A stretch of DNA of 15,384 bases, taken from the NCBI GenBank assembly GCA_002359025.1, contig DEPZ01000017.1, positions 5,918 through 21,301 of the forward strand, read 5' to 3'. The first letter of the stretch is position 1, and each line of letters begins with the position of its first letter. The translations under genes and the position numbers were made by a program. Shown here in pieces: positions 1 to 7,641 of this stretch. This DNA comes from Erysipelotrichaceae bacterium UBA3379 (GTDB lineage: Bacteria > Bacillota_I > Bacilli_A > Erysipelotrichales > Coprobacillaceae). The notes below the pieces were generated by a model. It searched no databases. It was not told the DNA's origin and saw nothing but the letters and a program-made list of their open reading frames with translations.

Positions 1-1508
1 ATTTGTGTTGCTAGACGAATACGTTGAGCTTCTCCTCCAGATAAACCACCAGCGCGTCTAGATAGAGTTAAATAACCTAAACCAACATCATTTAAGAATG
101 TTAATCGATCTTTAATTTCTTTAATAATCAAACGCGCAATCTTAGCCTCTGTTTCATTTAACTTTAATTCACTAATAAATTCTAAAGCTTTTTCAATAGA
201 TAAATCAGTAAACTCACTAATATTCTTACCACCTACAACAACACTTAATACTTGTTCATTTAAACGTTTTCCTTGACATGTAGGACATGTATGTTCAGCC
301 ATAAATGAAGCATACCATTCTTTAGACCAAGCCGAAGATGTTTCTTCATATCTTCTTTCTATCAATGTTTTAATTCCTTCAATATATTTTGTTGTTTTAG
401 ATACATTTCCAGAACTTGATTGAATAGAATATGTTATAGGTCTATCTGAACCCTTTAATATAATATTCAATTCTTTTTTTGTAAAATCTTTTAAAGGCTT
501 ATCTAAATCAATATTATATTCATTACATAATACAATAAATCTTTGCCATTCTATACGATCTGTTCCTACAGAAGTCTTAAAATAACGTATACCACCTTCA
601 TTAATACTTAATGATTTATCTGGTATCAATAAATCAATATCAACTTCATTTTTAACACCGATTCCCTTACAGTCAGGACAAGCTCCTAGTGGATTATTAA
701 ATGAGAATAATCTTGGTTCTAACTTTGGTACACTAAATCCACAATAAGGACATGCAAGATGTTGAGAGAATAATTTTTCAGTCTTCTCATTTAAATTCTC
801 AACAATCGCTTCTCCACCAGTAAGTTTTAATGCTGTTTCTAAAGAATCAGCCAATCTTGAACGATATCCTTCTTTTTTAATAATTCTATCGACAATCACA
901 TCTATATTATGTTTTTTATTTTTATCAAGATTGATTTCTTCTTCTAAAAGATGCATTTCACCATCAACTTTAACTCTAATAAATCCATCTTTCATTAATT
1001 GTTCAAACAAATCCTTATGTGTTCCTTTTTGATTCTTACACATTCTTGCAAGGACTTGCAATTTTGTTCCATCTTCAAATTTATCAATTGTATCTACCAT
1101 CTGCTTAATTGTTTGAGATTCAATTAATACATGATGTTCAGGACAATAAGCATGCCCTACCCTTGCATATAACAATCTTAAATAATCAAATATTTCAGTC
1201 ACAGTTCCAACTGTAGAACGAGGATTGTTTGAAGTCGTTTTCTGATCAATAGCTATAGCAGGTGATAAACCATCTATACTATCAACATCCGGTTTTTCTA
1301 CCCCACCTAAAAATTGTCTTGCATACGCACTTAAAGACTCTACATAACGTCTTTGTCCTTCCGCATAAATGGTATCAAAAGCTAAAGATGTTTTCCCACT
1401 TCCAGATAAACCAGTCATAATAACAAGCTTATCTCTAGGTATTTCTACATCTATATTTTTAAGATTATTGACTCTTGCTCCTTTGATAATAATTTTATCT
1501 TTATTCAT
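1..1508 (-). CDS. uvrA: Excinuclease ABC subunit A, N-terminal half (cut by window edge)
   Basis: UvrA is the damage-recognition ATPase of nucleotide excision repair; it loads UvrB onto damaged DNA in the cytoplasm. About 502 residues are visible, in one uninterrupted frame from ATG at 1508 to the left edge. Walker A of the first ATPase domain is GLSGSGKT at residues 33-40. The first zinc module has CPYC at 253-256 and CPDC at 277-280, the same numbering as E. coli UvrA. The ABC signature LSGGEAQRIRLA lies just before the edge. The signature-helix part of the second half, the second Walker A and the C-terminal zinc finger are outside the window. The start ATG overlaps the last 8 bases of cca; an AAGGAG about 11 bases upstream, inside cca, serves as ribosome site. 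It is the last visible gene of the ctpA-uvrB-cca-uvrA unit. Identification is secure. Confidence 0.97.
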   Translation of the reverse strand, partial: MNKDKIIIKGARVNNLKNIDVEIPRDKLVIMTGLSGSGKTSLAFDTIYAEGQRRYVESLSAYARQFLGGVEKPDVDSIDGLSPAIAIDQKTTSNNPRSTVGTVTEIFDYLRLLYARVGHAYCPEHHVLIESQTIKQMVDTIDKFEDGTKLQVLARMCKNQKGTHKDLFEQLMKDGFIRVKVDGEMHLLEEEINLDKNKKHNIDVIVDRIIKKEGYRSRLADSLETALKLTGGEAIVENLNEKTEKLFSQHLACPYCGFSVPKLEPRLFSFNNPLGACPDCKGIGVKNEVDIDLLIPDKSLSINEGGIRYFKTSVGTDRIEWQRFIVLCNEYNIDLDKPLKDFTKKELNIILKGSDRPITYSIQSSSGNVSKTTKYIEGIKTLIERRYEETSSAWSKEWYASFMAEHTCPTCQGKRLNEQVLSVVVGGKNISEFTDLSIEKALEFISELKLNETEAKIARLIIKEIKDRLTFLNDVGLGYLTLSRRAGGLSGGEAQRIRLATQ

Positions 1509-2841
1509 ACTTCTTCTTCAAACTCCTTATGATTTGTTTTTCACTATAACCCTGTAATCCTAGATCATATGCTTCATCTAACATCTCTTTAAAATCTTTA
1601 CCAGGTAAAAATCCATGTTCTATCAACATTTTCCCATCAACCACAGGTTTATAAGCACTTACTCCTAATCTTAACATCTTATCTTGAATAAAATCCCAAA
1701 AAGCATCATATTGTTCATATGCTACTTTTCCCCTACCTAACTTATCACAACAACTGATCCAAATCAAATCATTTAATGAAACTTTTCCTTCTATCTTCTT
1801 TAAGAACCTTAAATAAGATAAATCCTTAGCTTGATGTCTTGCCATATTCATTAAATGCATATGATACATAATCATTGTTGATATATATTGTCTTTGTTTT
1901 TTTGATTGTATCAAATCAACATGTTTAAACACTTTCACTCCCGCCTCATTATGTTGAGGAGCACTCCCTTCTTTCGTTGTAACAAGGGGTTTACCTATGT
2001 CATGTAATAAACATGACCACATAAATTCTAATGGCTGATCCACCTTATATCTTGTTAGAGCACCTATATCTACAACCAACATTGTATGTGTAAACACATC
2101 TCCCTCTGGATGATAGTCTAATCGTTGCATAGTTGAAGTCAATGCTTGTAGATAATCAGGTAAAGCTCCAATATCTCTTAAAAAGTAAAAACCTAAAGAC
2201 GGATGTGAAGACATCAATATCTTACAATACTCCTGATATACTCTTTCCTTCGATAAATGCTTTAACATTCCTTTTTCAACCATAGCCTTACATAACTCTT
2301 GTGTAGAAGAATCTACTTTCATTTCAAAACGTGACATAAATTGCGCTATTCTTAAAACACGTAAAGGATCTTCTACAAATGTTTTTTCACACACATGTTT
2401 AATCACTTTATTTTGAATATCTTCTTTTCCATGCACAAGATCAACAATGCATTGATTTTCATAATCATACATCAATGCATTCATTGTTAAATCTCGTCTT
2501 AATATTGCTTTTTCTATAGGCAAATCAGGATCAACAATCACTTCAAAATCTTGATGTTTATCCCCTGTTTTCTTTTCAATACGTGGCAAAGCAAAATCAT
2601 AACCAGGTAATGTATCCAATTGCATAATTGCAAAACTTTTACCAAAAGTAGCAACATGTCCATATTGACTCAATATATCTTGTAATTGTTGATAAGAAAG
2701 ATGATAGATTTCTACATCTATATCTGTATGAGAAGTGTACCCTAACACTTCATCACGTACACTTCCTCCTACAATATAGACCTTTCCACCATGTTTAATA
2801 ATATCTTGAAAGATTGTATGAGACAGAGAATTGAACTGCAT
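1501..2841 (-). CDS. cca: CCA-adding tRNA nucleotidyltransferase with HD domain
   Basis: This enzyme adds or repairs the CCA end of tRNAs using CTP and ATP without a template. It has 446 residues. The class II nucleotidyltransferase head shows GGSVRD at 25-30 and the metal-binding pair D40 and D42 in HTDIDVE. RRDLTMNA at 115-122 is the conserved motif that follows the catalytic core, and DPLRVLRIAQF belongs to the neck helix region. An HD phosphohydrolase-like domain follows in the middle, with HPEGDVFTHT and LLHDIGKP near residues 245-280. The HD domain suits a full CCA-adding enzyme of the E. coli/Firmicutes type; a poly(A) polymerase is less likely, because the HD region and operon fit cca. 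The ATG shares one base with the uvrB stop (TAATG), and its ribosome site AAAGGTG lies inside uvrB. Its own end overlaps uvrA by 8 bases. Both junctions suggest translational coupling. Confidence 0.93.
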   Translation of the reverse strand: MQFNSLSHTIFQDIIKHGGKVYIVGGSVRDEVLGYTSHTDIDVEIYHLSYQQLQDILSQYGHVATFGKSFAIMQLDTLPGYDFALPRIEKKTGDKHQDFEVIVDPDLPIEKAILRRDLTMNALMYDYENQCIVDLVHGKEDIQNKVIKHVCEKTFVEDPLRVLRIAQFMSRFEMKVDSSTQELCKAMVEKGMLKHLSKERVYQEYCKILMSSHPSLGFYFLRDIGALPDYLQALTSTMQRLDYHPEGDVFTHTMLVVDIGALTRYKVDQPLEFMWSCLLHDIGKPLVTTKEGSAPQHNEAGVKVFKHVDLIQSKKQRQYISTMIMYHMHLMNMARHQAKDLSYLRFLKKIEGKVSLNDLIWISCCDKLGRGKVAYEQYDAFWDFIQDKMLRLGVSAYKPVVDGKMLIEHGFLPGKDFKEMLDEAYDLGLQGYSEKQIIRSLKKKYE

Positions 2842-4814
2842 TATTTTTCACCTTTCAATTCCATAATAATATCTCTAAGTTCCATCGCACGTTCAAAGTC
2901 TAAGACTTTAGCTGCTTGTTTCATTTCTTTTTCTAAATCTTCAACAAGTTTCTTTTTCGCTTTCTTATCAGCTTTCTTACCTTTTTCAATAAATGAAGAT
3001 GCTTCATCAATTGTTTCTTTTCCATGTATAACATCTCTAATTTCTTTTTTAATTGTTTGTGGGATAATATGATGTTCTTTATTATAAGCTTCTTGTATTT
3101 CTCTACGACGACTTGTTTCATCTATCGCTTTTTGCATAGATTCTGTTATATTATCCCCATACATAATGACTTTCCCATTTGCATTTCTCGCTGCACGTCC
3201 AATTGTTTGAATTAAAGAACGTTCACTACGTAAGAATCCTTCTTTATCAGCATCCAAAATACATACAAGTGAAACTTCTGGTAAGTCCAAACCTTCTCTA
3301 AGTAAGTTAATACCAATCAAGACATCATATTTTCCAATTCTTAAATCCCTTAAAATTTCTGTTCTTTCTAATGTCTTTGTATCCGAATGAAGATAAGCCA
3401 CTTTTAAACCAAACTCTTTTAAATAGGCTGTTAAATCTTCTGCCATACGTTTTGTTAGAGTGGTAATTAAGACTCTTTCTTTTTTATCAATTCTCTCTTG
3501 TATTTCACTAATAATATCATCTATTTGATTTTTTGTTGGTCTCACTTCGATAATAGGATCTAATAACCCTGTTGGTCTAATAATCTGTTGTGCAACTTCA
3601 CCATGTGTTTTTTCTAATTCATAATCACCTGGAGTGGCAGAAACATAGATAACTTGATTAATAATCTTTTCAAACTCTTCAAATCGTAATGGTCTATTAT
3701 CTAATGCACTTGGCAAACGAAAACCATATTCTACAAGTGTTTCTTTACGACTTCTATCACCATTAAACATCCCACGTATTTGTGGTAACATAACATGACT
3801 TTCATCTATAACCATCAAAAAGTCATCTGGAAAATAGTCAATCAATGTATAAGGTCTTTGTCCTTCACGTCTACCATCAATATGACGAGAATAGTTTTCA
3901 ATACCAGGACACATTCCAACTTCTCTTAACATTTCTACATCATGTCTTGTACGTTGATCCAATCTTTCATATTCTAATGGTTTCATATTCTCTTCAAAGT
4001 ATTTTAATCTATCTTTTAATTCTGCAGAGATTGTATCACAAGCTCTTAACATTTGTTCTCTTTTTGTAACATAGCCATAAGCAGGATAGATTGTATATGT
4101 ATTATAACTTCCTAATGTTTTTCCTGTTAAAGGATCCACTTCACTGATACGTTCAACTTCTTCTCCAAATAATTCAATACGTATTAACCAGCTTTCTGTA
4201 TGTCCTGGAACAATTTCTATCACGTCACCACGAACTCTAAATGTTCCTTTAGATTGTTCTATATCATTTCTTTGGTATTGTCTATCTACCAAATAAGTAA
4301 GTAATTCTTTACGATCTATTTCTTGACCTACTCTTAATGAAAAGATCATTTCTTTATACTGTTCGGGATTACCCAAACCATAAATAGACGCTACAGAAGC
4401 CACAACAATAGTATCTCTTCTTTCTAAAAGAGAATTCATAGCTGCTGATCTTAACATTTCTATCTCATAGTTTGTTTTCGCATTCTTGTCTATATAAGTA
4501 TCACTTTTTGGAATATAAGCTTCTGGTTGATAAAAATCGAAGTTAGAAACAAAGTATTCTACACGATTTTCAGGAAAGAATTCTTTTAATTCTGAATACA
4601 ATTGTCCAGCCAAGGTTTTATTATGGGCTAAGACAAGCGTTGGTTTGTTCACTCTTGCAATAACGTTAGAAACAGTAAATGTTTTCCCCGTTCCAGTTCC
4701 CCCTAAAAGAACTTGTTCTTTTTTTCCTTCTTGTATACCTTTAACCAATTGATCAATAGCTGTTGGTTGATCTCCCATTGGAGAATATTCAGATACAAGT
4801 TTAAATTGTTCCAT
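2841..4814 (-). CDS. uvrB: Excinuclease ABC subunit B
   Basis: UvrB is the helicase-like subunit of nucleotide excision repair: it takes damaged DNA from UvrA, verifies the lesion and recruits UvrC. The 657-residue length is normal. Walker A GGTGTGKT is at 38-45. The damage-probing beta-hairpin region is recognisable as FYQPEAYIPKSDTYIDK near residue 95. Walker B is the DESH box at 337-340. Helicase motifs such as GINLLREGLDLPEVSLV and QTIGRAARN follow, and the C-terminal UVR coiled-coil motif that contacts UvrC occupies about 620-655 (KVLDFERAMELRD). The ATG is preceded by AAGGGGTG, which overlaps the stop codon of ctpA; the gap between the two genes is 11 bases. No LexA/DinR-type GAAC-N4-GTTC site is visible directly upstream of this gene or of ctpA, so SOS control is not supported here. 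Confidence 0.98.
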   Translation of the reverse strand: MEQFKLVSEYSPMGDQPTAIDQLVKGIQEGKKEQVLLGGTGTGKTFTVSNVIARVNKPTLVLAHNKTLAGQLYSELKEFFPENRVEYFVSNFDFYQPEAYIPKSDTYIDKNAKTNYEIEMLRSAAMNSLLERRDTIVVASVASIYGLGNPEQYKEMIFSLRVGQEIDRKELLTYLVDRQYQRNDIEQSKGTFRVRGDVIEIVPGHTESWLIRIELFGEEVERISEVDPLTGKTLGSYNTYTIYPAYGYVTKREQMLRACDTISAELKDRLKYFEENMKPLEYERLDQRTRHDVEMLREVGMCPGIENYSRHIDGRREGQRPYTLIDYFPDDFLMVIDESHVMLPQIRGMFNGDRSRKETLVEYGFRLPSALDNRPLRFEEFEKIINQVIYVSATPGDYELEKTHGEVAQQIIRPTGLLDPIIEVRPTKNQIDDIISEIQERIDKKERVLITTLTKRMAEDLTAYLKEFGLKVAYLHSDTKTLERTEILRDLRIGKYDVLIGINLLREGLDLPEVSLVCILDADKEGFLRSERSLIQTIGRAARNANGKVIMYGDNITESMQKAIDETSRRREIQEAYNKEHHIIPQTIKKEIRDVIHGKETIDEASSFIEKGKKADKKAKKKLVEDLEKEMKQAAKVLDFERAMELRDIIMELKGEK

Positions 4815-4825
4815 ATTTTCACCCC

Positions 4826-6241
4826 TTACTTTATTAAACTGACTGCTTTTTGATAAACACTATCTTCTAAATGATAAATATGATAAGTTAATGCACTTAA
4901 TAATATTGTGGCATCATTTTTTTCATATATACCATTTACTGTTAAACCATAATCCTTTTCAAATGCTTTTAATGCTTCTTCTGTCTTTTTAGAAAAATAT
5001 CCATCTTCTCTATCAACTTGATATCCTAGTTCCTTTAACATTTCTTGCATAGATAAAACATGATTATCAACATCATCATAGCGATAATCTTCTTTCATAG
5101 AAGTTATCTTAAAATCATCTAATGTTGTTGATTCAACAGGATAATCAGGTTCTATACCTTTTTCATTAATCCAAGTATCATGTGGTGTTAACCATTTGGC
5201 ATTTGTATATTTTACAACTGATGAATTAGATAAAGTATGTTGAACTTGTGCTGTTCCTTTACCATATGTTGTTTCACCAATAATCTTATATCCTAAGTTT
5301 TCTTTTAGTGATGCACTCATCACTTCTGATGCACTGGCAGTATTGTTATCGACTAATATAAATCCATTTGTAAAAGTATATTTATCTTGTTGACTTGCTT
5401 TATAAACCTTTTCACTTTTATCTTTATATTGGACTTTAAACATGATTGACCCTTCTGGTAAAAAGAAATTCAATATATCCGTAGCAGCATTCAAATAGCC
5501 ACCACCATTTCCTCTTAAATCTATAACAATATTCTCTATGCCTTTACTTTTAAACGCTTTTAATCCTTCTTCTATCAATTTAGCAGTAGAATCACCAAAT
5601 GTAGTGATACCCAAATATCCTACTTGATCCCTTATTTCATAATTCACAGATGTTTCTACGCTTCCTCTTGCACAGACAATATCTTGACTCTTTCCATTTC
5701 TAAGTATCTTCATAGAAACCTGTGTTCCTCTTTCACCTTGTATTGTATTTTTAATCTTATCAGAACTATATCCTGCAATAGATGTTCCTTCTACATGAGT
5801 AATGATATCCCCTTGAAGAAGTCCAGCTTTATTAGCAGGTGTCCCTTTATAGACATCCATAATTAATGCCCCTGCATCTATTTGAATAAAGGTTACACCT
5901 ATTCCCTCAAAAGATCCATTAATACTTGTTGATAAATCTATAGCATCCTGTGAAGACAAATAACTTGTATGAGGATCTTGTAAAGCTAAGATCATACCAT
6001 TTAACATACGCTCTTCTACAGACATATCACTATCTGTCGTATCTAGAAAATCATTTTCTATTAAATTCCCTACTTCTTCATATATATTAGATGATCCTTT
6101 ACTTACAAAAGGAAACTTACCTTGAGAATAAATATAACCTCCACACGCTCCTAATACAAGACATAAGATACATACAAATATATATATTGGTTCTTTTTTT
6201 AATCTTTTCTTTCTCTTACGTTCAAATTCAAAATTTTCCAT
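4826..6241 (-). CDS. ctpA: Membrane-anchored C-terminal processing peptidase (S41 family)
   Basis: This is a 471-residue carboxy-terminal processing serine protease acting outside the membrane. A basic N-terminus (RKRKKRLKK) leads into one hydrophobic segment at about residues 17-38, a signal anchor or signal peptide. A PDZ domain follows (about 105-195; GIGVTF, GLLQGDIITHV). The S41 core carries the Ser/Lys dyad: S303 in TASASE and K328 in YGKG, with the 25-residue spacing known for Prc/CtpB. The C-terminus is a peptidoglycan-binding-type repeat domain (about 395-455; MLKELGY, DGYFSKKTEEALKAFEK), suggesting cell-wall association. A GTG at 6250 gives three more residues, but that GTG is itself part of the GAGGTG ribosome site of the ATG at 6241, so the ATG is preferred. 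First gene of the operon with uvrB, cca and uvrA. Substrates cannot be told from sequence. Confidence 0.93.
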   Translation of the reverse strand: MENFEFERKRKKRLKKEPIYIFVCILCLVLGACGGYIYSQGKFPFVSKGSSNIYEEVGNLIENDFLDTTDSDMSVEERMLNGMILALQDPHTSYLSSQDAIDLSTSINGSFEGIGVTFIQIDAGALIMDVYKGTPANKAGLLQGDIITHVEGTSIAGYSSDKIKNTIQGERGTQVSMKILRNGKSQDIVCARGSVETSVNYEIRDQVGYLGITTFGDSTAKLIEEGLKAFKSKGIENIVIDLRGNGGGYLNAATDILNFFLPEGSIMFKVQYKDKSEKVYKASQQDKYTFTNGFILVDNNTASASEVMSASLKENLGYKIIGETTYGKGTAQVQHTLSNSSVVKYTNAKWLTPHDTWINEKGIEPDYPVESTTLDDFKITSMKEDYRYDDVDNHVLSMQEMLKELGYQVDREDGYFSKKTEEALKAFEKDYGLTVNGIYEKNDATILLSALTYHIYHLEDSVYQKAVSLIK

Positions 6242-6261
6242 AACCTGCACCTCATTGTACT

Positions 6262-6290
6262 ATTCTAACACAAATAGAAGTCTCTTGCAT
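6262..6290 (-). promoter_or_regulatory. Predicted extended -10 promoter of the ctpA-uvrB-cca-uvrA operon
   Basis: On the minus strand, TGTTAGAAT (-10 TAGAAT at 6262-6267 with an upstream TG) lies 20 bases before the ctpA ATG. The hexamer 17 bases further upstream, ATGCAA at 6285-6290, is a poor -35, so this would depend on the extended -10. Transcription would start near 6255, leaving a leader of about 14 bases made almost only of the ribosome site. The very similar TGTTAGAAT precedes the asparaginase operon. Confidence 0.5.
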
Positions 6291-6297
6291 TACTTTC

Positions 6298-6326
6298 AAA
6301 AAAAAGAAAAGCATCAAAGCTTTTCT
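6298..6326 (-). terminator. Intrinsic terminator of the DtxR-family gene
   Basis: On the minus strand AGAAAAGC and GCTTTTCT pair as an 8-bp stem around a 6-base loop, followed by a run of eight T. The TGA stop codon of the regulator gene (6314-6316) lies in the loop, so the terminator is built into the end of the reading frame. It separates the metal-regulation unit from the ctpA operon. Confidence 0.85.
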
Positions 6327-6679
6327 AAATATTTTTTAATACATTGATGTGTTTCATCACTCACAACATGTTCTAAACGACATGCATCTTCTTCTGCTTG
6401 TTTTCGACTCACGCCTACACGCACAAGAAATTCTGTAAAGTCAAGATGACGATTATAGATATTTTCTGCATGTGCCTTCCCTTTATCTGTAAAATCTATA
6501 TAGCCTCTATTATCCACTGTAATATAACCTGATTCTTTTAAGAGTTTGATAGCTCTTGAAACACTTGGTTTAGAAAAGTTCATTTCATTTGCTATATCAA
6601 TTGATCTTACATACTCATTCTTATCTTTTAGTCTTAATATCGTCTCTAAATACATTTCACCAGATTCATGTAAATCCAT
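6314..6679 (-). CDS. DtxR/MntR-family metal-dependent transcriptional repressor (short form)
   Basis: A 121-residue metal-responsive DNA-binding protein. The N-terminal winged helix-turn-helix spans about 4-60 (SGEMYLETI, then IANEMNFSKPSVSRAIKLLKESGYI). The metal-binding and dimerisation domain follows (RHLDFTEFL, then EEDACRLEHVVSDE). Primary-site ligands are of DtxR type: M9, C100, E103 and H104 correspond to DtxR M10, C102, E105 and H106, and H78 to H79. MntR proteins carry Asp and Glu where M9 and C100 stand, so iron or another transition metal is as likely as manganese; hence no gene symbol. The SH3-like third domain is absent, as in many Firmicute relatives. ATG at 6679 is chosen because GAGGTG lies just before it; the GTG at 6688 is part of that ribosome site. 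It lies 53 bases downstream of the ZIP transporter on the same strand, a probable target or partner. Confidence 0.88.
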   Translation of the reverse strand: MDLHESGEMYLETILRLKDKNEYVRSIDIANEMNFSKPSVSRAIKLLKESGYITVDNRGYIDFTDKGKAHAENIYNRHLDFTEFLVRVGVSRKQAEEDACRLEHVVSDETHQCIKKYLEKL

Positions 6680-6695
6680 AATATTCACCTCGTTT

Positions 6696-6715
6696 TTATA
6701 TTACCACAAATATAA
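6696..6715 (-). promoter_or_regulatory. Inverted repeat overlapping the -10 of the DtxR-family gene (candidate operator)
   Basis: TTATATT at 6696-6702 and AATATAA at 6709-6715 form a perfect 7-6-7 inverted repeat. On the minus strand the extended -10 TGGTAATAT (TAATAT at 6698-6703) lies inside it, about 19 bases before the regulator's ATG; no convincing -35 is present. A 20-bp dyad over the -10 of a DtxR-family gene is what autoregulation would look like, since DtxR-type operators are about 19-bp palindromes. The sequence is AT-only in its arms, so chance is a real alternative. Confidence 0.45.
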
Positions 6716-6732
6716 GCTATTTTATAGCATTT

Positions 6733-7512
6733 TTATCCTAACGCAACATCTAATACCATCATCACAACAAAGCCTACTGCAAACCCTATTGTTGCAATAT
6801 TACTATGTTCTCCTTCAGATGCTTCAGGTATCAATTCTTCTACAACAACATACATCATTGCCCCTGCTGCAAAAGCAAGTAAATAAGGTAAAACTGGAAC
6901 AATAAATTTAGATAATAATATTGTAAGAACAGCTCCTATAGGTTCTACAATACCTGATAATGTTCCATAAACAAATGCTTTAGGTTTAGACATCCCTTCA
7001 CTTCTTAAAGGCATAGAAATAATTGCTCCCTCAGGAAAGTTTTGAATGGCTATTCCGATAGCCAAAGCAATAGCCCCCATCATTGAAACCTCTGAATGTC
7101 CCATCACTGCACCTGCAAAAACAACACCAACTGCCATACCTTCAGGAATATTATGTAATGTCACTGCTAAAACGAGCATTGTTGTTTTCTTAAGTTTTGA
7201 TGGAGCCCCTTCTGTTTTATTATCCAAATGCATATGAGGAACAATATGATCCAATAACAATAAAAAACCTATCCCCAATAAAAAACCAATGGCCGCTGGT
7301 AAAAATGCCAACTTCCCTAAACCATCAGACATATCAATCGCTGGTATCAATAATGACCATACAGATGCAGCAATCATAACTCCAGAAGCAAAACCTAGTA
7401 ATACCTTCTGTACAAAATCACTCATCTTTTTAGCCATAAAAAATACACACGCTGATCCTAATGTTGTACCTAAAAAAGGAATTAAAATTCCCATAATAAC
7501 CGATGTATTCAT
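6733..7512 (-). CDS. ZIP-family metal transporter (GufA/BbZIP-like)
   Basis: A 259-residue integral membrane protein with about eight hydrophobic segments, of the ZIP family that imports divalent metals such as zinc, iron or manganese into the cytoplasm. The binuclear metal site motifs are clear: HNIPEG (H120, N121, E124) in the fourth segment and QNFPEG (Q157, N158, E161) in the fifth, matching the BbZIP pattern. A short histidine-containing stretch, HMHLD, lies at 93-97 in the loop before the fourth segment. EELIPEA near the end belongs to a late segment. The ATG at 7512 has GGAGG nine bases upstream. It is followed, with no convincing terminator, by the DtxR-family regulator, so readthrough is likely. 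Metal specificity cannot be read from sequence. Confidence 0.92.
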   Translation of the reverse strand: MNTSVIMGILIPFLGTTLGSACVFFMAKKMSDFVQKVLLGFASGVMIAASVWSLLIPAIDMSDGLGKLAFLPAAIGFLLGIGFLLLLDHIVPHMHLDNKTEGAPSKLKKTTMLVLAVTLHNIPEGMAVGVVFAGAVMGHSEVSMMGAIALAIGIAIQNFPEGAIISMPLRSEGMSKPKAFVYGTLSGIVEPIGAVLTILLSKFIVPVLPYLLAFAAGAMMYVVVEELIPEASEGEHSNIATIGFAVGFVVMMVLDVALG

Positions 7513-7537
7513 ACTACACTGCCTCCCTTATTGGTCT

Positions 7538-7566
7538 ATCTTACTATATCCTACTCTTTTAATCAA
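7538..7566 (-). promoter_or_regulatory. Predicted promoter of the ZIP transporter gene
   Basis: On the minus strand TTGATT (7561-7566), a 17-base spacer and TAAGAT (7538-7543) give a moderate sigma-A-type match. It lies between the gapA terminator and the ZIP start, giving a leader of about 20 bases that contains the ribosome site. An overlapping TATAGT (7543-7548) is an alternative -10. Confidence 0.45.
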
Positions 7567-7597
7567 TGCATATGCACTTAAAAGACAAAAACCGCAT

Positions 7598-7627
7598 ATA
7601 AAAAGAGCCTTATCAAAGATAAGACTC
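7598..7627 (-). terminator. Intrinsic terminator of gapA
   Basis: Minus-strand GAGTCTTATC (7627-7618) pairs with GATAAGGCTC (7614-7605) as a 10-bp stem with one G-T pair and a 3-base loop, followed by TTTTTAT. It begins 14 bases after the gapA stop. Confidence 0.9.
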
Positions 7628-7641
7628 TCATATAAGTTCAA

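Noticed and set aside
2791..3215. Several short open frames opposite or inside the uvrB 3' end
   Set aside because: All are shadows of the uvrB reading frame, without ribosome sites or protein-like composition.
6242..6297. LexA/DinR box before the ctpA-uvrB operon
   Set aside because: I looked for GAAC-N4-GTTC-like sequences in the region and found none.
6716..6728. Hairpin GCTAT-TTT-ATAGC between the ZIP and DtxR-family genes as a terminator
   Set aside because: The stem is only 5 bp and the T run follows it on the plus strand, not on the strand that is transcribed.
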